Assembly: GCA_934462945.1 (NCBI GenBank)
Contig: CAKSJF010000031.1
Span: 1 to 26,693, forward strand
DNA length: 26,693 nucleotides
From: an uncultured Clostridia bacterium
GTDB taxonomy: Bacteria; Bacillota; Clostridia; UBA1381
Direction: 5' to 3'
The notes below the pieces were generated by a model. The model did no database searches. It saw only the letters and a list, made by a program, of their open reading frames with translations, and was not told where the DNA came from. Below are positions 16,004 to 23,336 of the stretch, in pieces; the first letter of the stretch is position 1; each line of letters opens with the position of its first letter. Made by a program: the position numbers and the translations under genes.

Positions 16004-17719
16004 ATGATAAAACTTTTAAAATACTTAAAGGACTATAAAACAGAAAGCGTATTAGGACCGCTATTTAAGCTGTTAGAGGCATTGTTTGAACTATTTGTAC
16101 CGCTTGTGATTGTAAAGCTGATTGATATTGGAATTGCAAATCAGGATCGGGCATATATTGCAAAATCGGTAGGACTTTTAGCGCTTTTGGCATTGATCGG
16201 ACTGACGTTTTCCATCATTGCACAATACTTTGCCGCAAAAGCGTCGGTCGGCTTTGCAAAGAAAATCCGCTGTGCGCTTTATGCGCATGTGCAGACTTTT
16301 TCCTATACCGAGCTTGACACGCTCACCCCCTCCACGCTGATCACCCGGATGACCAGCGACATCAACCAGGTGCAAACCGGTGTGAATATCACGCTCCGTC
16401 TGCTCCTGCGCTCTCCGTTTGTGGTGTTCGGAGCGATGATTATGGCATTCACGATTGACGTGCGCTCCGCGCTGATCTTTGCTGCAGCAATTCCGATCCT
16501 TTCGGTGGTTGTCTTTTCGATTATGCTGGTAAGCATCCCGCTTTATAAAAAGGTGCAGGCAAAGCTTGACGTAGTACTCCGGCGCGTGCGCGAGAATTTA
16601 ACTGGTGTCCGCGTTTTGCGTGCATTCTGCAAGGAAGAGGAGGAAACGGAAAAATTCTTAGAAGAAAACCAAAGCTTAACGGCAATGCAGCTGCACACCG
16701 GGCGGATTTCCGCACTGATGAATCCCTTAACCTATGTTCTGATCAATCTTGCGATTGTGATTCTGATTTACCGCGGCGCACTGAGCGTTTCACAGGGACT
16801 TTTAACCCAGGGCGCAGTGGTTGCACTTTACAACTACATGTCGCAGATTTTGGTGGAGCTGATTAAAATGGCAAACATGATCATCACGCTAACCAAGGCG
16901 GCAGCCTGCGGAAACCGGATTGAGGCAGTGTTAGAAACCGAAACCTCGGAGGATTTATCGCACAAATCAGACATCCGCTCCGACGGCTCGGTACAGTTTC
17001 AGCATGTGTCCTTCCGCTATCACGGCGCTTCGGAAGATTCGCTTTCGGATATTTCCTTTTCCGCAGAATCCGGCGAAATTATCGGAATTATCGGCGGAAC
17101 AGGCTCGGGAAAAAGTACGCTGGTGCAGTTGATTCCGGCATTTTACCCGGCAACAGCCGGAACAGTTTTGGTTGGCGGAAAAAATGTGAATGATTACAGC
17201 AAAGACGCGCTCCGGCAAAAAATCGGTATCGTTCCCCAAAAGGCGGTTCTGTTCCGCGGAACGCTCCGGGATAATCTAAAATGGGGCAATGAATCGGCAG
17301 AGGATGACGCGCTTTGGGAAGCGCTCCGGCTTGCCCAGGCAGAACAGATCGTGCGCGATAAGGGCGGACTGGACTTTCTGATTGAGCAAAACGGACGGAA
17401 CCTTTCGGGCGGGCAAAAGCAGCGGCTTACGATTGCACGCGCATTGGTGCGAAAACCGCAGATTCTGATTTTGGACGACAGCTCCTCCGCGCTTGATTTT
17501 GCCACCGACGCCGCGCTCCGGAAAGCGCTCCGTTCGCTTGCCTTTGCGCCAACGATTTTTGTCGTTTCGCAGCGTGTTTCCGCACTGGCGCATGCCGACC
17601 GGATTTTAGTGCTGGACGACGGCTGTGCCGCCGGGCTGGGCACGCATGAAGAACTATTAAAAAGCTGCGCAATCTATCAGGAAATTGCAGCATCACAGAC
17701 AGGAGGCGAAAACAAATGA
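16004..17719 (+). CDS. heterodimeric ABC exporter, subunit with degenerate ATPase site
   Basis: A 571-residue fused permease-ATPase: six-helix membrane domain (residues 1-300) and nucleotide-binding domain. Walker A GGTGSGKST is at 364-372 and a normal LSGGQ signature at 467-471. The catalytic Glu after Walker B is Asp (D492, in LILDDSSS) and the switch His is Gln (Q523, in VVSQRVS). These changes mark the degenerate-site half of exporters such as TM287/288, BmrCD and LmrCD. AAAGGA precedes the ATG. Its stop overlaps the next gene as ATGA. Substrate is unknown; drugs or lipids are typical. Confidence 0.93.
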   Translation: MIKLLKYLKDYKTESVLGPLFKLLEALFELFVPLVIVKLIDIGIANQDRAYIAKSVGLLALLALIGLTFSIIAQYFAAKASVGFAKKIRCALYAHVQTFSYTELDTLTPSTLITRMTSDINQVQTGVNITLRLLLRSPFVVFGAMIMAFTIDVRSALIFAAAIPILSVVVFSIMLVSIPLYKKVQAKLDVVLRRVRENLTGVRVLRAFCKEEEETEKFLEENQSLTAMQLHTGRISALMNPLTYVLINLAIVILIYRGALSVSQGLLTQGAVVALYNYMSQILVELIKMANMIITLTKAAACGNRIEAVLETETSEDLSHKSDIRSDGSVQFQHVSFRYHGASEDSLSDISFSAESGEIIGIIGGTGSGKSTLVQLIPAFYPATAGTVLVGGKNVNDYSKDALRQKIGIVPQKAVLFRGTLRDNLKWGNESAEDDALWEALRLAQAEQIVRDKGGLDFLIEQNGRNLSGGQKQRLTIARALVRKPQILILDDSSSALDFATDAALRKALRSLAFAPTIFVVSQRVSALAHADRILVLDDGCAAGLGTHEELLKSCAIYQEIAASQTGGENK

Positions 17720-19446
17720 CAAAGGATACCCGAAAAAAACTGTTTCAATATATTGGCAGATACCGTTTGTTTCTGCTGTTTTCTCTGCTGTTATCGCTTG
17801 CCTCAGTTGCGCTGACGCTTTATCTTCCGGTTTTGATCGGTAATGCCATTGACTGTATCGCAGACGGACATGTAGAATTTGCGCCAATGCTCCAACTGTT
17901 AGGGCTGGCAGCAGGACTTGCCGCGCTGACTGCGCTTTTTACCTGGATTATGAATCTTTGCAACAATTATCTGACCTATCACATTGTGCAGGATGTGCGC
18001 ACAGACGCGTTTTTAAAGCTGCAAAAGCTTCCGGTTTCCTATCTGGATTCGCACCCCTCCGGCGATATTCTAAGCCGGATTATCGCGGATGCAGATCAGC
18101 TTTCGGACGGTCTTTTGATGGGGTTTACCCAGCTTTTCACCGGAGTTGTGACAATTTTAGGAACGCTTGTATTTATGCTTCGTCTGAACTGGAAGATTGC
18201 GCTTGTGGTGGTGGTATTTACGCCTCTGTCACTCTTTACGGCGAATTTTATTTCCAAGCGCACCTATGCCATGTTTAAAAAGCAATCGGAGGCACGCGCA
18301 GACCAGACGGCGCTGATCGACGAAATGATTGGAAATCAGAAATTAGTCCGCGCCTTTTCCTATGAATCGCGCTCCCAAAAACGCTTTGACGATATCAACG
18401 AACGGCTGGCAAAATATTCGCTCCGCGCGATCTTCTATTCCTCTATCACCAATCCGGCAACGCGCTTTATCAACAATCTGATCTATGCCGGCGTTGCATT
18501 TTCCGGTGCGTTCTTTGTGCTTTCCGGCGGTTTAACAGTCGGCGGCTTATCCTGCTTTTTGAGCTATGCCAACCAATACGCAAAGCCGTTTAACGAGATC
18601 ACCGGTGTGATCACCGAACTGCAAAATGCATTTGCCTGCGCGGCAAGGCTCTTTGAACTGATTGAAGAACCCTCCCGTCTGCCGGATGCGCCTGATGCCA
18701 AGGTTTTGGAGCATGCAGACGGAAACCTGCGCTTAGAGCATGTGTATTTCTCTTACACACCGGAGAAAAAGCTGATCGAGGACTTTAACCTCACCGTCCG
18801 GGCAGGACAGCGGATTGCCATTGTCGGTCCGACCGGATGCGGAAAAACCACACTCATTAACCTTTTAATGCGATTTTATGACGTGACGGAGGGACAAATC
18901 CTGATGGAGGGCATTCCTACCACAAAGATCACCCGGCACTCGCTCCGGAAAAATTTCGGAATGGTTCTGCAAGACACCTGGCTTTCAGGCGGAACGGTGG
19001 CAGAGAATATCAAAATGGCAAAATCAGACGCAACAGACGAGGAAATGATCGCAGCCGCCAAGTCTGCCCATGCGCACAGCTTTATCAAACGGCTGCCGCA
19101 GGGCTACGAGACAGTCATTGGCGAGGACGGCGGAAGTCTTTCGCAGGGGCAAAAACAGCTCCTCTGTATTGCCCGGCTTATGCTTGCCCTGCCGCCGATT
19201 CTGATTCTGGATGAGGCAACCTCCTCCATTGATACCAGAACCGAAAAAAAGGTGCAGGACGCCTTTGCAAAGCTTATGCAGGGACGCACCAGCTTTATCG
19301 TTGCCCACCGCCTCTCCACCATCCAGGACGCTGATGTGATCCTCGTGATGAAGGACGGCAATATCATCGAGCAAGGAAACCACGAAACACTCCTTGCACA
19401 AAACGGATTCTATAAAAAACTATTTGAAAGTCAGTTTGAACATTAA
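17716..19446 (+). CDS. heterodimeric ABC exporter, subunit with consensus Walker B/His
   Basis: A 576-residue fused permease-ATPase partner of the preceding gene. Membrane domain covers residues 1-310. Walker A GPTGCGKTT is at 371-379, Walker B with catalytic Glu is ILILDEATSS (D499/E500), and the switch His is H531. Its signature is LSQGQ (475-479) instead of LSGGQ, so the composite site it shares with the partner's Asp/Gln NBD is degenerate, while its own Walker motifs with the partner's LSGGQ make the active site. AGGAGG lies before the ATG, which overlaps the upstream stop. A terminator follows at once. Confidence 0.94.
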   Translation: MTKDTRKKLFQYIGRYRLFLLFSLLLSLASVALTLYLPVLIGNAIDCIADGHVEFAPMLQLLGLAAGLAALTALFTWIMNLCNNYLTYHIVQDVRTDAFLKLQKLPVSYLDSHPSGDILSRIIADADQLSDGLLMGFTQLFTGVVTILGTLVFMLRLNWKIALVVVVFTPLSLFTANFISKRTYAMFKKQSEARADQTALIDEMIGNQKLVRAFSYESRSQKRFDDINERLAKYSLRAIFYSSITNPATRFINNLIYAGVAFSGAFFVLSGGLTVGGLSCFLSYANQYAKPFNEITGVITELQNAFACAARLFELIEEPSRLPDAPDAKVLEHADGNLRLEHVYFSYTPEKKLIEDFNLTVRAGQRIAIVGPTGCGKTTLINLLMRFYDVTEGQILMEGIPTTKITRHSLRKNFGMVLQDTWLSGGTVAENIKMAKSDATDEEMIAAAKSAHAHSFIKRLPQGYETVIGEDGGSLSQGQKQLLCIARLMLALPPILILDEATSSIDTRTEKKVQDAFAKLMQGRTSFIVAHRLSTIQDADVILVMKDGNIIEQGNHETLLAQNGFYKKLFESQFEH

Positions 19447-19450
19447 AAGA

Positions 19451-19492
19451 CAGCGGCACAGTTGCTATTTAGCACTGTACCGCTGTTTTATT
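19451..19492. terminator. bidirectional terminator between the exporter and the PBECR4-like gene
   Basis: CAGCGG-C-ACAGT pairs with ACTGT-A-CCGCTG around an inner GCT/AGC stem (19451-19485). It is followed by TTTTATT on the plus strand and by a short T-run on the minus strand, serving two converging genes. Confidence 0.87.
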
Positions 19493-20075
19493 ACGAATGA
19501 AATAATCTATCAAGCTGAATTTCAGTTTCTCCTGTGATTTTATTCATTTTCCTTTTATAGAGCAAAGTATATTTTGCCTGCCCAATAGTATAATCTTTAT
19601 TTCCTTTTGGAAAAAAAGAACGACAAAAATGCACCTCCGAGTCTTTGAGCTGATCAAGAAATATGTATATCGTTTTTTGGTGATGATCAGACTGCAAAAG
19701 GTAATTTGCCTGTATCAGCGAAAATGTACTGCTCCGTGCATGATAGCGAAAAACAAGCTCATTGCTGTCCAGCATGTTTTCTAAAAATTCAAAACATGCA
19801 ATTCTTTCTTTAACAAAGCTGTAATTAACGCTTTTCATTAGCACCTCATCAGAGATTGTCCCGGCTAAAGCAGATTCAAAAATTTTCTTTCTGGAAGCTG
19901 TACGAAAAAAATCATTATCAGTAAGCTTATGTAAACCGGTTAAGTGTGCAAATTCCGTTTCCGAAAAACCAAGAACAATTTTTGACAGCTGTCCTTTTCT
20001 TCCAAGAATCATTTCATACTGTGTATCAAGCAGCTTTTGAAAAGCGAATGCGCACCTTTGTAATTGATTTTCCAT
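19491..20075 (-). CDS. PBECR4-domain-like protein (probable)
   Basis: A 194-residue soluble protein. Landmarks are FAHLTGLHKLTD near residues 41-52, a central FEFLENMLDSNELVFRY segment, an aromatic IYIFLDQ strand and the C-terminal CRSFFPKGNKDYTIGQAKYTLLYK. From memory these fit the PBECR4 family (phage-Barnase-EndoU-colicin-RelE-like predicted nucleases), with real uncertainty; no activity is shown. I chose ATG 20075 because AAAGGA lies 8-9 nt upstream; GTG at 20078 or TTG at 20093 are alternatives. It is alone, with no antitoxin-like neighbour, behind a structured leader and a consensus promoter. Confidence 0.62.
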   Translation of the reverse strand: MENQLQRCAFAFQKLLDTQYEMILGRKGQLSKIVLGFSETEFAHLTGLHKLTDNDFFRTASRKKIFESALAGTISDEVLMKSVNYSFVKERIACFEFLENMLDSNELVFRYHARSSTFSLIQANYLLQSDHHQKTIYIFLDQLKDSEVHFCRSFFPKGNKDYTIGQAKYTLLYKRKMNKITGETEIQLDRLFHS

Positions 20076-20098
20076 CACTAAATTCCTTTCCAATATAT

Positions 20099-20131
20099 AA
20101 AAGCCGCTCTACCAAAAGCAGAACGGCTTTT
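20099..20131 (-). terminator. terminator-like hairpin in the leader, just before the ribosome binding site
   Basis: On the minus strand AAAAGCCGUUCUGC pairs over 14 positions (two G-U pairs) with GUAGAGCGGCUUUU around a UUUUG loop, followed by AUAUAUU. It ends about 8 nt before the GGAAAGG ribosome binding site and directly abuts the putative pseudoknot strand. It could terminate transcription or restrict translation conditionally. Confidence 0.6.
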
Positions 20132-20156
20132 TGTGCATTTTCTTTCAGCTTTCAGC

Positions 20157-20240
20157 CTACACCGATTTGAGGTTACACTGCACAAACCCCTCCCGAAAGC
20201 TCTGTATACCAACGCATATCGGCACGCCGGCACACATCAT
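20157..20240 (-). CDS. possible 27-residue leader peptide ORF
   Basis: ATG-ATG at 20240-20235 opens a 27-codon frame ending in TAG, beginning MMCAGVPICVGIQSF and ending CNLKSV. It spans the stems of the structured leader, so a translating ribosome would disrupt P1, P2 and the pseudoknot. The upstream ribosome binding site is weak (ACAGGTG at a distance), so it may simply be an open frame in a structured RNA. Function unknown. Confidence 0.35.
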   Translation of the reverse strand: MMCAGVPICVGIQSFREGFVQCNLKSV

Positions 20241-20278
20241 CACTTAAACAGACACACCTGTTGCCTGTTGCTACTATT

Positions 20279-20307
20279 ATTATACTCAATTTTTAAAATT
20301 ATGTCAA
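20279..20307 (-). promoter_or_regulatory. consensus promoter of the PBECR4-like gene and its leader
   Basis: Minus-strand TTGACA (20307-20302), exactly 17 bp, TATAAT (20284-20279): a perfect sigma-A consensus. The start would be near 20271. Such a strong promoter on a small accessory gene fits control at the leader rather than at initiation. Confidence 0.88.
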
Positions 20308-20330
20308 TAGTATTTTTAATTTTTTTATAT

Positions 20331-20370
20331 AAAAAGGCAGAGCAGTTTCATCATTTTGAAACTGCTCTGC
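20331..20370 (-). terminator. intrinsic terminator after spoIIE
   Basis: A perfect 14-bp stem, GCAGAGCAGTTTCA and its complement (20337-20350 and 20357-20370), followed on the minus strand by CTTTTTATAT. It separates spoIIE from the PBECR4-like gene promoter. Confidence 0.92.
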
Positions 20371-20396
20371 AAGACCTCTTTTGTTGGCGCAAAAAT

Positions 20397-22634
20397 TTAT
20401 TTATCCTCATCCCTGAACGAATGAATTTTCACCACAATCACCGACATATCATCCGCAGTTTTTGGATTTTCGCGTTTTTTTGCCTCAGCCAGAATCAGAT
20501 CTGCAAGGTTCGGATTTTCCTGATGTTCTATCAGAAATTCCAAAAGCCAGCCATCCTCCTCTGCCCCGGTCACTCCGTCCGAAACCATTACAACGGTATC
20601 TCCTGCCGAGAGTGTTCTTGTTTCATTTCCGCAGGAAATATCGTCCAGGATTCCGACCGGGAGTGTTCCGGCTTCAATCTTCTCTGCCCTCCCCTTATGC
20701 AGGAGATAGCTTCCTGCTGCGCCAACCTTAAAAAATTCTGCAAGACCGGATCGCCGGTCGATACAAAGAAGATCAATTGTGGAAAAGCTTTCTCTGCCGG
20801 AATGCAGAATCAGTGTGGAATTGACCAGGCTGACAGCCGTCTGCGCAGAAAAGCCTGCGCTCATAAACTCTGTCAGAAGTTCTGCCGCCATGCGGCTTTC
20901 TCCGTAGGCATCCGCACCGCTCCCCATTCCATCGCACAAAAGCAGACAGCTTTTTCCGCCCGGGAGAGAAAATTTTGCGGCATAGTCGCCGCATGCACAA
21001 TCCGGATTTTCCGCCGTTTGCCGATGCGAAACAAAGAGTCTGATGCGATCCTCCGCCATAAGCGTAAAATCCGGTTCCTCCTGTTGAATCCGCATAGGTG
21101 CGCCGAAAATGTCCGATGTGATTTTCTCCAGCAGCTCTGCATCCATTTTTTCTGCCGGTTTTATGTAAACTTCGGGATCGTGGTGTGCTTTTTCAAGAAC
21201 GCTGACCTCTCCTGCATGCAGTCCAGACCGGGCAAGAGTGCGCGAAAGCTTGTCCTCCACCGTCCGCAGAAAGGAAAATCCGTTTCTCATGCGTTCTGAC
21301 AGCTGCTCCATATAATTGGATATTTCCTCATACTGCCTTGCCGCATACCGCTGACCGGAAACATCATGATTCCGCCGGATTGCGCGTTCCTTAAACAATT
21401 CATATACATGCACAAATTCTGATAAAAATGCCTCGCTCCGCATACAGTTCTCCCGAAATGCACGCGGAAGATTTTCGGGATCGCAGTACCCCTGCTGCTC
21501 GACCGTCTCTAAAATCTGATAAATTCTTTGAACCGTATCCCCATAATGCTCCTGCCAGCAGGAGGTCCAGTGCGGACAGGACGGACAGATTCTCTCACAA
21601 ACAGTATCCAAAAGCTCCTCTGCTGTGTCCGGTTTTCCGTCTTTTCCGGCGAGCCCGGCAAGCGTATGACCTAATTCGGAAAAGGAATGTGCCGCTGTTT
21701 TCAGCTCCTGCACCAATACCCGACCCGTCCGTCCGGATTCCGGATGCTGAAAACGTTTTGCAAGGGTCATCCCCAGCCGATGACAAATCCGCCGCGGAAC
21801 TGCCAGATAAAATACTGCTGCAAGCGACACCTCCCCCACAGAAAGCGTGAGTGTACCGGAATAGAGCCAGCTGATAAAAAGGCTCAGAAAATAGCCTGCA
21901 ATCACCCCCGGCTTTGCCAGCTCGGAAAGAAAATAGGAAAGCATAGCGCCCATTCCGCAAACCGCGGAAAAAAGAATTGCGTCCGAACGGTTCAGACTGC
22001 AAAAAAAACCTAAGGTCATACCGATACATCCGGCAAGCGGCAGAGAACACCATCCGCCCGACAGCATTAACAACAACAGGCAGAAAACCGAACCGATCTT
22101 AATTTCCCCCGGCAAAATCAAGCCAGAGCAGCCGCCAAGAAGAATACCGCAAAAAAGAACACCGGAAATCAGCGTTTGCTCCTGCATTGGCTGATCATTC
22201 GAAAATGTTCTGATCTCAGAAAAAATCAGACAGGAAATGGTGCTGAGTGCCGCTTCTCCGAAAACGGTGATCGCTAAAAGCGCAGACTGCCCATAAAACG
22301 CAAGTGCACACCCGCCCCCCAGCAGGGATGCTGCTCCGCACAGAAGTGCTTTTGACATCTTTTTTTCAAAAAATCCAAACCCCAGGATCAAAAACAAAAC
22401 AGAAAATGCATATCGGACAAGATCCCCTCCCGCACTGACAATTCCCAAAGCATACCCGACAATGCCAAGATACCAGATTTCTTTTTCAATCGCTGCTGCA
22501 AGAAAGGACAAGCCAAACGGAAATACTCCAAACACCGGCGCACGGCTTGCAAAAAACAGCGCCACACACCATAGAAGCTCCCTCTTTCGCGGAAGCCGGA
22601 TTAATTTTCTTTCTTTTGCGGTTACGATATTCAT
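20397..22634 (-). CDS. spoIIE: stage II sporulation protein E
   Basis: A 745-residue membrane-bound PP2C phosphatase. Residues about 20-295 contain roughly ten hydrophobic segments, about 320-540 form the Cys-containing central regulatory region, and the C-terminal PP2C domain has CDGMGSG (D568), SDGV (D686) and DDMSVIVV (D728/D729). SpoIIE sits at the asymmetric division septum, interacts with FtsZ and dephosphorylates SpoIIAA to release sigma-F in the forespore. AGGAGG precedes the ATG at 7 nt. The promoter region carries Spo0A-box-like sequences and a terminator follows, so it is a single-gene unit. Confidence 0.97.
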   Translation of the reverse strand: MNIVTAKERKLIRLPRKRELLWCVALFFASRAPVFGVFPFGLSFLAAAIEKEIWYLGIVGYALGIVSAGGDLVRYAFSVLFLILGFGFFEKKMSKALLCGAASLLGGGCALAFYGQSALLAITVFGEAALSTISCLIFSEIRTFSNDQPMQEQTLISGVLFCGILLGGCSGLILPGEIKIGSVFCLLLLMLSGGWCSLPLAGCIGMTLGFFCSLNRSDAILFSAVCGMGAMLSYFLSELAKPGVIAGYFLSLFISWLYSGTLTLSVGEVSLAAVFYLAVPRRICHRLGMTLAKRFQHPESGRTGRVLVQELKTAAHSFSELGHTLAGLAGKDGKPDTAEELLDTVCERICPSCPHWTSCWQEHYGDTVQRIYQILETVEQQGYCDPENLPRAFRENCMRSEAFLSEFVHVYELFKERAIRRNHDVSGQRYAARQYEEISNYMEQLSERMRNGFSFLRTVEDKLSRTLARSGLHAGEVSVLEKAHHDPEVYIKPAEKMDAELLEKITSDIFGAPMRIQQEEPDFTLMAEDRIRLFVSHRQTAENPDCACGDYAAKFSLPGGKSCLLLCDGMGSGADAYGESRMAAELLTEFMSAGFSAQTAVSLVNSTLILHSGRESFSTIDLLCIDRRSGLAEFFKVGAAGSYLLHKGRAEKIEAGTLPVGILDDISCGNETRTLSAGDTVVMVSDGVTGAEEDGWLLEFLIEHQENPNLADLILAEAKKRENPKTADDMSVIVVKIHSFRDEDK

Positions 22635-22663
22635 GCGCCCGCCTCCTCTTTTGTGATGTCTTT

Positions 22664-22741
22664 ATTGTATCACAAAAGGAAGGAAAATTTTGTCTAATCC
22701 GCTTGTCGAAATAAAATTTTCGTCCGACATTTGTTGTCAAA
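22664..22741 (-). promoter_or_regulatory. Spo0A-type promoter of spoIIE
   Basis: On the minus strand TACAAT (22669-22664) serves as -10 and TAGACA (22696-22691) as -35-like element, 21 bp apart instead of 17. Boxes matching or close to the Spo0A consensus TGTCGAA lie around and upstream: TGTCTAA 22691-22697, TGTCGAA 22704-22710, TGTCGGA (minus) 22729-22723 and TGTCAAA 22735-22741. The long 21-22 bp spacing with 0A boxes overlapping the -35 is the known layout of Spo0A-activated sigma-A promoters of Bacillus subtilis spoIIE and spoIIG. Confidence 0.72.
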
Positions 22742-22841
22742 ACCTTACAAATTTATTGCAAATTCTTATTTTATATAGTATTTTTTCAAAAAATATGATA
22801 TACTGATGGTATCTAAGGCTTTTTAGGAGGAATGGAACAGA

Positions 22842-23309
22842 ATGAGAATCCTTGTTTTTTCAGATACGCACGGTCAGCTGGATCGGTGCAGACAGCTGCT
22901 TCGCACGATTCCGGAGGTGGATATGGTACTCCATGCCGGAGATCACGCACAGGACGCAGAAACACTTGAAAAAGATTATCCGGACATCATTTTTCACTAT
23001 GTCCGCGGAAACTGTGACTTCTCATCCGCTCCGGGAGAAACCGTGATTGAAGCAGACGGAAACCGGATTTTTCTAACACACGGACACTGCTATCACGTAA
23101 AATATGATACAGAATACCAGACACTTCTGCAAAAAGCAAGAGAGGAAAAGGCAGATCTTGCCGTGTTCGGACACACGCATGTTCCCTATGACCAACACTG
23201 CGGCGATCTGATTCTCCTGAACCCCGGCAGTCTCACCTATAGCGGCACCTACGGCATGGTCGAAATTGAGGACGGTAAACTCCGCGCCGCCGTCTGCGAA
23301 TGTCCATAA
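22842..23309 (+). CDS. YfcE/MJ0936-family metallophosphoesterase
   Basis: A 155-residue calcineurin-like phosphodiesterase of the usual compact length. Metal-binding residues are in order D8 and H10 (FSDTHG), D34 (HAGDH), N57 (GNCD), H80 (THGH) and H111/H113 (GHTH). Relatives hydrolyse phosphodiester bonds of model substrates; the natural substrate is unknown. AGGAGG lies 11 nt before the ATG, a slightly long gap. A TATACT -10 is at 22799-22804 but I see no clear -35. Transcribed alone, with a shared terminator behind it. Confidence 0.92.
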   Translation: MRILVFSDTHGQLDRCRQLLRTIPEVDMVLHAGDHAQDAETLEKDYPDIIFHYVRGNCDFSSAPGETVIEADGNRIFLTHGHCYHVKYDTEYQTLLQKAREEKADLAVFGHTHVPYDQHCGDLILLNPGSLTYSGTYGMVEIEDGKLRAAVCECP

Positions 23310-23312
23310 GAA

Positions 23313-23334
23313 AAACGGCTCTTTCGAGCCGTTT
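23313..23334. terminator. bidirectional terminator
   Basis: AAACGGCTC and GAGCCGTTT form a 9-bp stem with a TTTC loop. T-rich sequence follows on both strands, ending the phosphoesterase gene (plus) and the symporter gene (minus). Confidence 0.93.
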
Positions 23335-23336
23335 CT

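Larger units (their letters stand above)
20076..20271 (-). promoter_or_regulatory. structured 5' leader of the PBECR4-like gene
   Basis: About 195 nt between the promoter and the ORF. In transcript order I see: hairpin AACAG/CUGUU (20262-20247), a 7-bp stem with G-U pairs (20224-20207), P1 AGCUUUC (20201-20195) with GAAAGCU (20153-20147), inside it P2 GGGGUU (20190-20185) with AACCUC (20174-20169), a P2 loop containing UGUGCA (20184-20179) that is complementary to UGCACA (20137-20132), then a terminator-like hairpin. A stem, an enclosed hairpin, a loop pseudoknot and a terminator together look like a cis-regulatory RNA. I do not recognise it as a known riboswitch. Confidence 0.5.

Noticed and set aside
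20133..21299. 388-codon plus-strand open frame
   Set aside because: It is antisense to spoIIE and its leader, has Cys/His-rich non-protein-like composition, no ribosome binding site, and spoIIE motifs on the other strand are unambiguous.
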